Shown here: positions 42,660-50,625 of the stretch, piece after piece
Position numbering within the stretch: the stretch's first letter is position 1
Layout of the letters: each line of letters starts with the position of its first letter
Position numbers and translations under genes: made by a program
NCBI GenBank assembly: GCA_964347975.1
Contig: CAYGAY010000001.1
Span: forward strand, 310,001-374,000
Length of the DNA stretch: 64,000 nt
Reading direction: 5' to 3'
DNA from: Bin87 sp964347975
GTDB taxonomy: Bacteria > Chloroflexota > Dehalococcoidia > Lucifugimonadales > UBA3495
Notes under the pieces: generated by a model
What the model was told of the DNA's origin: nothing
Databases searched by the model: none
Seen by the model: only the letters and a program-made list of their open reading frames with translations

Positions 42660-44152
42660 CCGCGCCCAACTTCGCCAACCGCACCCTGTACCACCGGGAC
42701 AATCTGGACGTGTTGCGGGGCATGAACTCCGGTACGGTGCATTTGATTGCCACCGACCCGCCGTTCAACAAGAACCGGGATTTTCACGCGACACCGGACA
42801 GTCTGGCCACTGGCGCCGGTTTTCAGGACCGCTGGCGTTGGGATACTGACGTTCACCCGGAATGGCTGGACCAGATAAAGGACGACTGGCCCGGAATCTG
42901 GCTATCGGTGGAAGCGGCGAAAGACAGCTATGGGTGGGATATGGCCGCCTTTATGGTTTTTATGGCCGTCCGACTGGCTGAAATGCAGCGTGTCCTCACT
43001 GATGACGGTAGCCTGTATTTGCATTGCGATCCTACTGCCAGCCATTACCTGAAGCAGTTGCTCGACATTATTTTCGGACGGGGGAACTTCCGTAGCGAAA
43101 TTACCTGGCGACGCACCAACGCCAAAGGACTAGCATTCAAGAGCTATCCCAATAACCACGACACTATTTTCTACTACTCGAAAAGCGCCAAATTTATTTG
43201 GAACCGTCCTTTCCGGCCTCACGACCCGGACTACGTGCAAAAATTTTACCGTCACGTTGAACCAGAAACCGGACGCCGCTACCGTTTGGACAACCTCACC
43301 AATCCCAACAAAAACCGCCCCAATCTTACTTATGAATGGAATGGGCATACCCGAGTCTGGCGCTGGACGAAAGAACGGATGCAAGAGGCCCACGATGACG
43401 GGCTAATTCATTACTCCTCAACCGGGCTTGCCAATCAGAAGCGCTACCTTGACGAGATGAAGGGCATTCCGGTCGATACGATTTGGGATGACATCCCGCC
43501 GTTGCAGGCCAACTCCAAAGAGAGCACCGGATACCCGACGCAGAAGCCTCTCGCCCTCTACGAGCGCATCATAGAGGCAAGCAGCAACCCCGGCGATTGG
43601 GTGCTTGATCCCTTTGCCGGCTGCGCCACCACTCCCATCGCCGCCGAGCGCTTGGGCCGACGATGGGTCGGCATCGACATCTGGGACAAGGCCCACCAAA
43701 CCGTCCTGGAACGTTTGCACAGCGAGGGTCTGATTACGGCGGACGGCCAGCGCCGGGGCCCAGCGCAGCCAACTCTGACCGGCGGCGACGTCTATTATGA
43801 GACCGCTCTGCTGGCACGTACCGACGATGGCGAAAACGCCGCGCCCTACCTCAAGGTCAAGGTGCGTTTTCCCGAACCGCCCGGCCCGAAACTCTCGCGT
43901 GACCAGATGTTTAACATCTTGGTCGAGCAAAACGGCGTCGTTTGCCGCGGCTGTGACCGTCGCTTTGATGACCCGTTGTATCTCGAATTAGACCACAACA
44001 CGCCCCGTTCTGACGGCGGCATCAACCACATCTCCAACCGCGTCTTGTTGTGTAGTCCGTGCAACCGTATCAAGTCCAATATGCTGACGCTCTCCGGCCT
44101 GCGTCGCGAAAACCAACGCCGTGGGCGGATGGCCGGGCAAATGGCCGCCTAG
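42656..44152 (+). CDS. DNA methyltransferase (beta class) fused to an HNH endonuclease domain
   Basis: 498 residues. The methylase part has motif IV first (DPPF, 34-37) and the AdoMet loop later (DPFAGCATTP, 318-327), the beta-class order found in N4-cytosine and N6-adenine DNA methyltransferases. A linker (about 360-415) leads to a C-terminal HNH module: CRGC (430-433), LELDHNTP (443-450), H458 and CSPCN (466-470). Methylase and nuclease on one chain could form a restriction-modification or homing unit. It is embedded in an operon with a HEPN-like gene and followed by birA 3 bases on. Which base it marks, and whether HNH cuts, cannot be read. Confidence 0.85.
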   Translation: MTAPNFANRTLYHRDNLDVLRGMNSGTVHLIATDPPFNKNRDFHATPDSLATGAGFQDRWRWDTDVHPEWLDQIKDDWPGIWLSVEAAKDSYGWDMAAFMVFMAVRLAEMQRVLTDDGSLYLHCDPTASHYLKQLLDIIFGRGNFRSEITWRRTNAKGLAFKSYPNNHDTIFYYSKSAKFIWNRPFRPHDPDYVQKFYRHVEPETGRRYRLDNLTNPNKNRPNLTYEWNGHTRVWRWTKERMQEAHDDGLIHYSSTGLANQKRYLDEMKGIPVDTIWDDIPPLQANSKESTGYPTQKPLALYERIIEASSNPGDWVLDPFAGCATTPIAAERLGRRWVGIDIWDKAHQTVLERLHSEGLITADGQRRGPAQPTLTGGDVYYETALLARTDDGENAAPYLKVKVRFPEPPGPKLSRDQMFNILVEQNGVVCRGCDRRFDDPLYLELDHNTPRSDGGINHISNRVLLCSPCNRIKSNMLTLSGLRRENQRRGRMAGQMAA

Positions 44153-44155
44153 CCT

Positions 44156-44968
44156 ATGCCCCCCACCATCGCCGCCCAGATGCTCCGCAGCGGCCTTTAC
44201 ACCCGCACCATTGGCCGCAGCGTCCGTTACTACCAGTCCACCGGCTCTACCATGGACGACGCGGCAGCGTGGGCGCGCGCCGGCGCCGAGGAGGGCGCCG
44301 TGGTGGTTGCCGAAACTCAGACCGCCAGCCGGGGACGGATGGGCCGGCGGTGGGTGTCGCAGGAGGGCAACCTGTATTTCTCCGTACTGTTCCGCCCCGA
44401 TGCGGCGGCTTTGCCCCGGCTCAGCCCGTTGGCCGGCGTTGCCGTAGCCCGCGCCATCCGACAAGTCGCCGGCATCTATCCAACCATCAAGTGGCCCAAC
44501 GATATTATGGTTGATGGGCGCAAGGTCGCCGGCATCCTGGCCGAAAGCACTCTTGCCGGCTCCGAAATCCAGTACGCCATCGTTGGCATTGGCGTCAACG
44601 TCGCGCTGGACGTATCCGCCGACCCCGAGATTGCCGCCACCGCCGCCAGCCTGAACCGTTTGGCCGATAAGGATATTGACCGCGCCGAACTGCTGCGCCG
44701 CGTCCTGCAACACATGGACGCCCTGTATCTGGACATCAGCCGGGGCCGCTCACCCATCCCGGAATGGCGACGCTGGCTTGATACCATCGGCCAGCGCGTC
44801 ACCGTTGCCCATCACGATACCGCCCAAACCGGCCTGGCTGAGGACATTGACGAACACGGCAATCTGCTGTTGCGTACCGATGCCGGCCAACTGTTGACCC
44901 TCACCGCCGGAGACATTACTCTAAATCCGGTCTATCCTGCTCATCCCGGTAAAAACAAAGATGCTTGA
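44156..44968 (+). CDS. birA: Biotin--[acetyl-CoA-carboxylase] ligase
   Basis: 270 residues with the biotin-AMP site SRGRMGR, KWPNDI and VGIGVN, and a C-terminal SH3-like domain. The N-terminal helix-turn-helix of bifunctional BirA is absent, so it is a ligase without repressor function. It attaches biotin to carboxylase carrier proteins. It begins 3 bases after the methyltransferase stop and overlaps the next SDR by 8 bases. Confidence 0.93.
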   Translation: MPPTIAAQMLRSGLYTRTIGRSVRYYQSTGSTMDDAAAWARAGAEEGAVVVAETQTASRGRMGRRWVSQEGNLYFSVLFRPDAAALPRLSPLAGVAVARAIRQVAGIYPTIKWPNDIMVDGRKVAGILAESTLAGSEIQYAIVGIGVNVALDVSADPEIAATAASLNRLADKDIDRAELLRRVLQHMDALYLDISRGRSPIPEWRRWLDTIGQRVTVAHHDTAQTGLAEDIDEHGNLLLRTDAGQLLTLTAGDITLNPVYPAHPGKNKDA

Positions 44969-45770
44969 AAACCTCAACCTCGACGGCAAAGTCGTCGTCA
45001 TCACCGGCGGCGGCACCGGCTTGGGCCTGGAAATGGCGCGCGCGCTGGCCCGTTCCGGGGCCAATCTGGCCATCGCCGGCCGTCGCCCCGGCCCCATTGA
45101 GGCTGCCCGTGATGAGGTAATCGCCGCTGGTCAGGACGCCATCGCCGTTCCCACCGACGTGTCCAACTCTGCCGACGCCAACGCGCTTATCGACGCTACC
45201 ATCCAGCGCTTTGGGCGCATCGACGCGCTCATCAACAACGCCGCGATGGTCGCTGACAATGTTCTTAAACCCATCTGGGAAATCACCGACGACGAATGGG
45301 AATCGGCAATGTCGGTGAACCTGTCCGGCGCGTTCTACTGCGCCCGCGCCGCCGCCAAGCCCATGGCCGACGCCGGCAAGGGAAAAGTCATCAACGTAGC
45401 CTCCGGCTTTGGCCTGCGCGGTGGGCGCGACATCTATATGTACTGTAGCTCCAAAGGCGGCGTCATCCAGCTGACGCGGGTGCTGTCTTTCAGCCTGGCC
45501 CGTTACGGCATCACCGCCAACAGCATCGTGCCGGGCTTTATTCCCACCATCGACCCCAGCGCCGAGATTAACCGCACTCTGCCGCAAACGGGCGATTTTC
45601 TGCCCACCGGCAAATTGGGACGCCCGGAAGAATTGGGGCCGATTGCGGTATTCCTGGCCTCGGACGCTTCGGATTACATGACCGGGGAGATGTTCATACT
45701 GGACGGGGGCGGTCTCGCAGCCGGCATCGCCCCCACCGGCCACGCCCCCGTCGCGCCGCTGGAGCCATAG
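44961..45770 (+). CDS. Short-chain dehydrogenase/reductase
   Basis: 269 residues. TGGGTGLG (residues about 14-21), NNAA at the NAG position, the catalytic Ser in NVASG and YCSSK. The C-terminal segment (EMFILDGGGL) is classical. Likely an NAD(P)-dependent alcohol or sugar oxidoreductase. It overlaps birA by 8 bases and precedes a degenerate SDR by 5 bases. Confidence 0.88.
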   Translation: MLENLNLDGKVVVITGGGTGLGLEMARALARSGANLAIAGRRPGPIEAARDEVIAAGQDAIAVPTDVSNSADANALIDATIQRFGRIDALINNAAMVADNVLKPIWEITDDEWESAMSVNLSGAFYCARAAAKPMADAGKGKVINVASGFGLRGGRDIYMYCSSKGGVIQLTRVLSFSLARYGITANSIVPGFIPTIDPSAEINRTLPQTGDFLPTGKLGRPEELGPIAVFLASDASDYMTGEMFILDGGGLAAGIAPTGHAPVAPLEP

Positions 45771-45775
45771 TTGCG

Positions 45776-46540
45776 ATGACACTACCCGCCGAATACGACC
45801 TTACCGGTCACACTGCCATCGTCGCCAGCGCCGGCGGCGACGAAACGCCGCACCTGGCCGCCGCACTGGCCGAGGCCGGCGCCGCCGTCTTTGCCGTGGC
45901 CCGCCATACCGATGCCACCGACGCCATCCGCCGGGCCGTTGCCGCCGTGACGGATCACGACACCCATGGCTACGCCGGGAGGTGGGACACGCCAGAGGGC
46001 GCCGCCTCGGTTCTGGAAGCCTTCGCCGCTGCTCACTCGCGCGCTGATATATTGGTGAGCGACACTCGCAGTTTTTTCGCCAAGCCGGCGCAGGCTATTT
46101 CCGTTGCGGAATGGGACGAACTGCACGCCCGCAACGTCCGCGCCACTTTTATGCTGAGCCAGGCGGTAGGGCAGTGGATGCTGGCCCAGCAATATGGCCG
46201 CATCGTCAACGTCATTTCCAACCTTGCCGAGCGCGGCATCCACAACTGTTCGGCGTACAGCGCCACGCAAGCCGCCGTCCTGTCCCTGACGCGCTCGCTA
46301 GCGGTAGAATGGGGCCGCAGCGAGATACGAGTCAATGCCGTCGGCTCCGGCTGGTCCACCGCCGAGGACATTCCGCTGGAAACCCAGCGCGAGGAACTGC
46401 TGGTGCGCTACACGCCGCTGCGCCGCAAGGGGCATCCCCGGGATTTGGCGGCGATGCTGGTGTTCCTCTGCTCGCCCTACTGCGACTACCCCAGCGGGCA
46501 ACCGGTGTATATCGATGGCGGGCTGAACGCGCACCCGTAG
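45776..46540 (+). CDS. Degenerate SDR-like protein (pseudo-dehydrogenase)
   Basis: 254 residues with the overall SDR layout (NVISNL, AYSATQAAVLSLTRSLA, GLN end). The cofactor loop TGxxxGxG is replaced by ASAGGDET, the NNAG region is SDTR, and the catalytic Lys of YxxxK is Gln165 (Y161-S-A-T-Q165). Activity by the normal mechanism is unlikely. It directly follows an intact SDR, with which it may form a heteromer; this is inference. Confidence 0.75.
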   Translation: MTLPAEYDLTGHTAIVASAGGDETPHLAAALAEAGAAVFAVARHTDATDAIRRAVAAVTDHDTHGYAGRWDTPEGAASVLEAFAAAHSRADILVSDTRSFFAKPAQAISVAEWDELHARNVRATFMLSQAVGQWMLAQQYGRIVNVISNLAERGIHNCSAYSATQAAVLSLTRSLAVEWGRSEIRVNAVGSGWSTAEDIPLETQREELLVRYTPLRRKGHPRDLAAMLVFLCSPYCDYPSGQPVYIDGGLNAHP

Positions 46541-46617
46541 CCGTTCCCCCATCATAGACGGCAACCGTCATTCCGGCTTGCGCCAGAATCCGGGCCGCCT
46601 TAAGAGAGCGACGCGAG

Positions 46618-47016
46618 ATGATTACCACGGAACAAAAGCAGAAAACCCAGGAATACCTGGACATCGCCGACCGTGAGTTCGCTGCCGGCAACCCATTGGC
46701 CGCAACCGAAAGGCTGTGGGATGCCGTCGTCTGCACCCTCACGGCAGTCGCCCGGCATAGGGGCTGGCCCCACTCCAATCCGGACGAACTCTATGCGGTG
46801 GCGGAACGGCTCAACGAACTGGATGACGACCCGGATGAATTCCTGCTCAGCGGCTTTTCCGCGGCCGAATACCAGCCGGACAAGGTGAGCTACGGCTTTT
46901 TTGATATGAGCGACGGCTGCGATGACGACGCGCGTATCATTGTCAACGCAGTTATCGAACTGGTACGGGAATTAGACCAACGCTATGACCACGTTTCCGC
47001 AAAATCAGCACATTAG
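46618..47016 (+). CDS. HEPN/PaREP1-like protein (tandem copy 1)
   Basis: 132 residues. QEYLDIADREFAAGNPLAATERLWDAVVCTLTAVARHRGW is the family core (A-x-G-(D/N)-x-x-A-A-E-x-L-W). Acidic in the second half. It overlaps the next gene by 32 bases. Confidence 0.55.
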   Translation: MITTEQKQKTQEYLDIADREFAAGNPLAATERLWDAVVCTLTAVARHRGWPHSNPDELYAVAERLNELDDDPDEFLLSGFSAAEYQPDKVSYGFFDMSDGCDDDARIIVNAVIELVRELDQRYDHVSAKSAH

Positions 47017-47353
47017 CATCGCTCGGCGTTTTCTGGACAAATCGCATCGGGAATTCGCTGATGGCGACGAACTCAATGGTGCGGAATTGTTGTGGGGAGC
47101 GGCTGCCCATGCGCTGATTGCGGTAGCGCAAGAAAACGGCTGGCAATATGACAGCCACGGCGCGTTGCGCAATGTCGCCATACGGTTGGAGACAAGCGGC
47201 CAGCGGCCTCAATGGCGTTCCGACTTCAACACAGCAGAGCATTTTCACACGCATTTCTACCACGGCCGGCTAACTGACCGTCAGATAATCGCTGACCGCC
47301 CCAAAGTAGGCCGCTTCGTGAACCGGCTCCTGACCCTAACGGTGGTGCAATAG
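46985..47353 (+). CDS. HEPN/PaREP1-like protein (tandem copy 2)
   Basis: 122 residues. ISIARRFLDKSHREFADGDELNGAELLWGAAAHALIAVAQENGW matches the gene before it in the same order. Extra His residues occur in the second half (EHFHTHFYHG). It starts within the end of the first copy (32-base overlap), so the two are probably one duplicated unit. Confidence 0.55.
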   Translation: MTTFPQNQHISIARRFLDKSHREFADGDELNGAELLWGAAAHALIAVAQENGWQYDSHGALRNVAIRLETSGQRPQWRSDFNTAEHFHTHFYHGRLTDRQIIADRPKVGRFVNRLLTLTVVQ

Positions 47354-47526
47354 CCGGCGATGATTGCCGCCGAATCCCCTGCCCGTCCCCATCCGACCTG
47401 CCGGCTGGCTGACCTTATCGCCCGTTCCGGCTACCCTCTTACGACACCGGCAGCGCCGCGGACACCGGAAAGGGGAGGTTGCAACACGGTGGTAGGGGCC
47501 CGGCCCTCGTGGCCGTCCCGGGCGCT

Positions 47527-48204
47527 TCACGAGGCCGCAACCACATTCCTGCGCCAGGTTATGGCGCCCCGGCATTTGGCGCAGACCCGGTTGCCGATCA
47601 TCCGCCGTTGCAAGACCTGGCGGAACCACTGCTGTCCGCAACCGCACTCGCCGACCCATTTGGGGACGGACTGCTGCACCCGGTGACATCTTTCGCCCTG
47701 GCAGCCGATTTCGCGGGCTTTGGCCTTCCAGACCGCGCCGTGGTTATGTCGCGGGCCGACGATGGCGTGGGCAATTTCGTGCAGGATGGTGTCCTCAATC
47801 TCGGCGGCAGAGGCGGCCAGGCAATAGCTCACCGCCAGGTCGATACGCCGTTCGCGGTAGCGACAGACGCCGGCGCGTGTCGTGGCGAGGTCGAACCCGA
47901 AGGACCACTTCCCATCCAACCCGCCATGCTGGCCATACCGTGCCAGCAGACGCTTGCCGGTACGCTCCACTTCGGCCAATGAACATCCGGTCGCGGCGCT
48001 GCCCTCAACCTCCAGGATGGCGGGGTAGGGCACAGACCACTCGCCACCATCTTCCCCCAACACGTCAGCATGCCGCAGGCGAAGGCATGTAACCCTACCA
48101 CTAAGCTCGCGTTGGCCGGCGCCGCGGAACTTGACGACGCTACCCACCGGGGAGGCCGCGCCGGGGAAACTGGCGGTGATGGGACTGTTCTTGCGCTTGT
48201 CCAT
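47527..48204 (-). CDS. SprT-like zinc metallopeptidase
   Basis: 225 residues. HEIAHAIVGPRHNHGAVW holds the HExxH zinc site with a third His, and the C-terminal zinc ribbon has CGCGQQW and CAKCRG. The N-terminal ~60 residues form a small beta domain (VGSVVKFRGAGQRELSGRV) with an SH3/KOW look. SprT/Spartan-like proteases cleave DNA-protein crosslinks in other organisms. I chose ATG 48204 with GGAGGG 6 bases upstream. Confidence 0.82.
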   Translation of the reverse strand: MDKRKNSPITASFPGAASPVGSVVKFRGAGQRELSGRVTCLRLRHADVLGEDGGEWSVPYPAILEVEGSAATGCSLAEVERTGKRLLARYGQHGGLDGKWSFGFDLATTRAGVCRYRERRIDLAVSYCLAASAAEIEDTILHEIAHAIVGPRHNHGAVWKAKAREIGCQGERCHRVQQSVPKWVGECGCGQQWFRQVLQRRMIGNRVCAKCRGAITWRRNVVAAS

Positions 48205-48282
48205 CTGACCCTCCGACGACACGATCATATCGCGCCAGATACGCGGGTTCGCCGTATTTGGGCGAACTTTTGAAAAGCGTTC

Positions 48283-48310
48283 TTGCCATTATCGCCCACG
48301 ATGCTATAAT
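48283..48310 (+). promoter_or_regulatory. Promoter of the duplicated-domain gene
   Basis: TTGCCA (48283-48288), 16-base spacer, TATAAT (48305-48310) with an extended TGC before it. A 5'UTR of about 65 bases follows. Confidence 0.65.
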
Positions 48311-48380
48311 CGCAAAAACGGGGACGGTTGCAATAATGCGGCCGCCGAATTCAATCCGAATTCCACGAGGAGGCGAGCTC

Positions 48381-49184
48381 ATGGAAAAGGGAGATACCAT
48401 TATCAACATTGGGCCGGTGGACGTAGCTTTGTCGTACCGGAAGGAGATCATGCCTGACCAGGGCCTGATGGTCCAGGTTTTTGGCGACGTTGACGGTCAC
48501 GATACCGAGATTCTGCGGTTCGACTGCTTCGACCAGGATCCCCACTACCACTATGGGCCGGAGAACATGAACATCCGGCTGCACATGGACAAGACCACCG
48601 TCGGCACCCCGCTGGGCTGGACGCTGAAGAATATTCGCACCAACCTGCCCGCCATGGTTCGACGCGCCGGTTATGACGACCTGGCTTCCAGCATTGAGGC
48701 CAACCCCGTCGACGGGAACAAGATGGACGAGGTCGAAGATTGCGCGCTGGGCAAGGCCCGCGATGAGCGGCGCACGGTCACCCACTTCCGCGGCGATCAC
48801 ATCTACGAGGCCGGCAACATCCGCTTCGGCGTTGAGTTCCGCTCGAACATCGGCGCCGCCAACGACCGGGGCGTGGCCATCCACGTGCTGACCGACCACC
48901 TGGGGCAGGAGTTCGAGCTGCTGGCTTTCGACTGCTTCGAGATCGCGCCGCACTACCACTATGGCCCCCGGAACCAGGACGTCCGGATCTACTGGGACGT
49001 TACCACCAGCGGCAATACCCTGGCCTGGACCCTGGGCCAGTTCAAGTCCGGCAACCTGGCCAGCATGATTGACCGCGCCGGCTACCCCACCGTAGCCGCC
49101 AACGTGGACAACGACCTGGTGCAGGCCATCATCCCCTCGATGGAGGAGAAGGCCTGGGCATTGGTTGGGACGAACCAGCAGTAA
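48381..49184 (+). CDS. Protein of unknown function with tandem FDCF...HYHYGP repeats
   Basis: 267 residues formed by two copies of a ~120-residue unit. Each has V(F/L)xD, (R/A)FDCF, PHYHYGPxN (HYHYGP at 55-60 and 191-196), a W-T-L stretch and an (A/M)xxRAGY segment. The paired His residues, flanked by Cys and Tyr, could bind a metal. No signal peptide or membrane helix. A GAGGAGG site and a strong promoter support good expression. I do not recognise a characterised family. Confidence 0.8.
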   Translation: MEKGDTIINIGPVDVALSYRKEIMPDQGLMVQVFGDVDGHDTEILRFDCFDQDPHYHYGPENMNIRLHMDKTTVGTPLGWTLKNIRTNLPAMVRRAGYDDLASSIEANPVDGNKMDEVEDCALGKARDERRTVTHFRGDHIYEAGNIRFGVEFRSNIGAANDRGVAIHVLTDHLGQEFELLAFDCFEIAPHYHYGPRNQDVRIYWDVTTSGNTLAWTLGQFKSGNLASMIDRAGYPTVAANVDNDLVQAIIPSMEEKAWALVGTNQQ

Positions 49185-49207
49185 TCGTTCATCCACGGAC
49201 CCAATCG

Positions 49208-49235
49208 GTAGGGGCGACGCGCGCGTCGCCCCTAC
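49208..49235. repeat. Perfect 28-bp palindrome between convergent genes
   Basis: GTAGGGGCGACGCG followed by its exact complement. It lies between the duplicated-domain gene and the convergent SDR and may act as a bidirectional terminator or a dispersed element. Confidence 0.85.
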
Positions 49236-49259
49236 ACGTTTAACAAACCTAGACTGCGG

Positions 49260-50057
49260 TTACATCATCGTGTAGCCGCCGGACACGCTGAGCGTTTGTC
49301 CGGTGATAAAACTGGCCGCGTCGGAGGCCAGGAACACCACCGCGTTGGCAACCTCCTGCGCCGTCCCCATTCGCCGCAGCGGATAGGCGCGCTTGACCCG
49401 TTCCAGCGTTTCCTCAGTGAAAAGCTGCTCCATCCCCTGCCGCCACATGCTCTCCGAACCGATCACTTCTTCCTGCGGCGGCGCCACCAGGCCGGGACAG
49501 ACCATGTTCAGGCGCAGGCCATAGCGTCCGGTTTCGCGGGCCAGCGATTTGCTGAGGGCAATCACTCCGGCTTTGCATGCGGAATAGACCGCCTCTCTGT
49601 ATTCGCCCATTCGGCCCGCATCGCTGCTGATGCTGACGATGGCGCCGGACTGCCGCTCAATCATGTGGGGCAGCACGGCGTGGATGCAGTTGATGGCGCC
49701 CCAAAGGTTCACGTCCACCTCTTTCACGCACTCCTCACGAGGCTTGTCCATAAACAGGCGGTCAATGGTCCAGCCCACGTTGTTCACCAGCACGTCCATG
49801 CTGCCCAGGCGCGCGATGGCCTCTGCCATCATGGCATTGGTTTTGGCTTGATCCGTAACGTCGGCGTCAATGACTACCGCTGTGGCTCCCGTTTCCAGAG
49901 CTGCCACTTCACGCGCCACTCGTTCCCCGGCTTCGCGATTCAGCTCGGCGATAGCTATGTTGCTCCCTTCGCCGGCAAAGGCGAGGACTATCGCCCGGCC
50001 GATGTTATTGCCGCCGCCGGTAACCAGTACGTTCCTGGCTTTCAATCCAAGTTCCAA
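49260..50057 (-). CDS. Short-chain dehydrogenase/reductase
   Basis: 265 residues: TGGGNNIGRA cofactor loop, NNVG, catalytic Ser in SISSDAG and YSACK, ending with SVSGGYTMM. A classical NAD(P)-linked SDR, probably of the 3-hydroxyacyl/steroid type. Start is TTG 50057 with GGAGGAG about 8 bases upstream, which lies in the end of the previous gene. Confidence 0.88.
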   Translation of the reverse strand: MELGLKARNVLVTGGGNNIGRAIVLAFAGEGSNIAIAELNREAGERVAREVAALETGATAVVIDADVTDQAKTNAMMAEAIARLGSMDVLVNNVGWTIDRLFMDKPREECVKEVDVNLWGAINCIHAVLPHMIERQSGAIVSISSDAGRMGEYREAVYSACKAGVIALSKSLARETGRYGLRLNMVCPGLVAPPQEEVIGSESMWRQGMEQLFTEETLERVKRAYPLRRMGTAQEVANAVVFLASDAASFITGQTLSVSGGYTMM

Positions 50058-50059
50058 AA

Positions 50060-50554
50060 TTATCTCCTCCGCTTGCCTCCGTGTTCCAGTCTTTGCCGCA
50101 GGACGTACAGGTTTTCCACATCTTCGCGGTTGTATTCCAGCAATGTAGTCAGGGCCGCTTCATCGCCTCGCTGATACTGGCGCCAGAGGTCAACGGCGAC
50201 CCGGCCGTTCACATCGGGCAGTTTTCGCCGGATACGGAGCTTGCGCTCAACCACCTTCAACCCGCCGTAATGACCAGCGTTCCAGCAATCGTACATCAGG
50301 TCGCGCTGTTGAAACCTGCCAAAGTCAACGCCCGGCTTCCTGGCCAGGAAGGGGAGGTCAAATCTCGACCCGTTGTAGGTGTAGATGGTGGTGACCCCTT
50401 CCAGAACATGCAGTACGGCATCGCGCGTTATGTCGTCTCCCACCAACTGCTCGACCATCCAATCACCGGGAAAGTCCACGGCGATACCCACCACTGTGGG
50501 GATAGCACGATTTGGCGTTAACCCAGTCGTTTCTATGTCCAGGTAGGCGTCCAT
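50060..50554 (-). CDS. RNase H-fold exonuclease (YprB-like)
   Basis: 164 residues with the DEDDh-type fold: YLDIETTGL (first acidic pair), YNGSRFDLPFL and YNREDVENL near the end. This is the small YprB-type 3'-5' exonuclease domain without the TPR part of the larger proteins. ATG 50554 gives MDAYLDIETTG. Two bases separate it from the SDR. Confidence 0.85.
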   Translation of the reverse strand: MDAYLDIETTGLTPNRAIPTVVGIAVDFPGDWMVEQLVGDDITRDAVLHVLEGVTTIYTYNGSRFDLPFLARKPGVDFGRFQQRDLMYDCWNAGHYGGLKVVERKLRIRRKLPDVNGRVAVDLWRQYQRGDEAALTTLLEYNREDVENLYVLRQRLEHGGKRRR

Positions 50555-50625
50555 CTCAATAACAAGACAGGGCGCCCTCACTCTAGCCCTCTCCCATCAA
50601 GGGAGAGGGAAGCAGGGGAAGGCGA

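Noticed and set aside
47486..47525. A further GGGGC...GCCCC palindrome
   Set aside because: Arms are too degenerate (GGTAGGGGCCCGG against CCGTCCCGGGC) to call it a family member.
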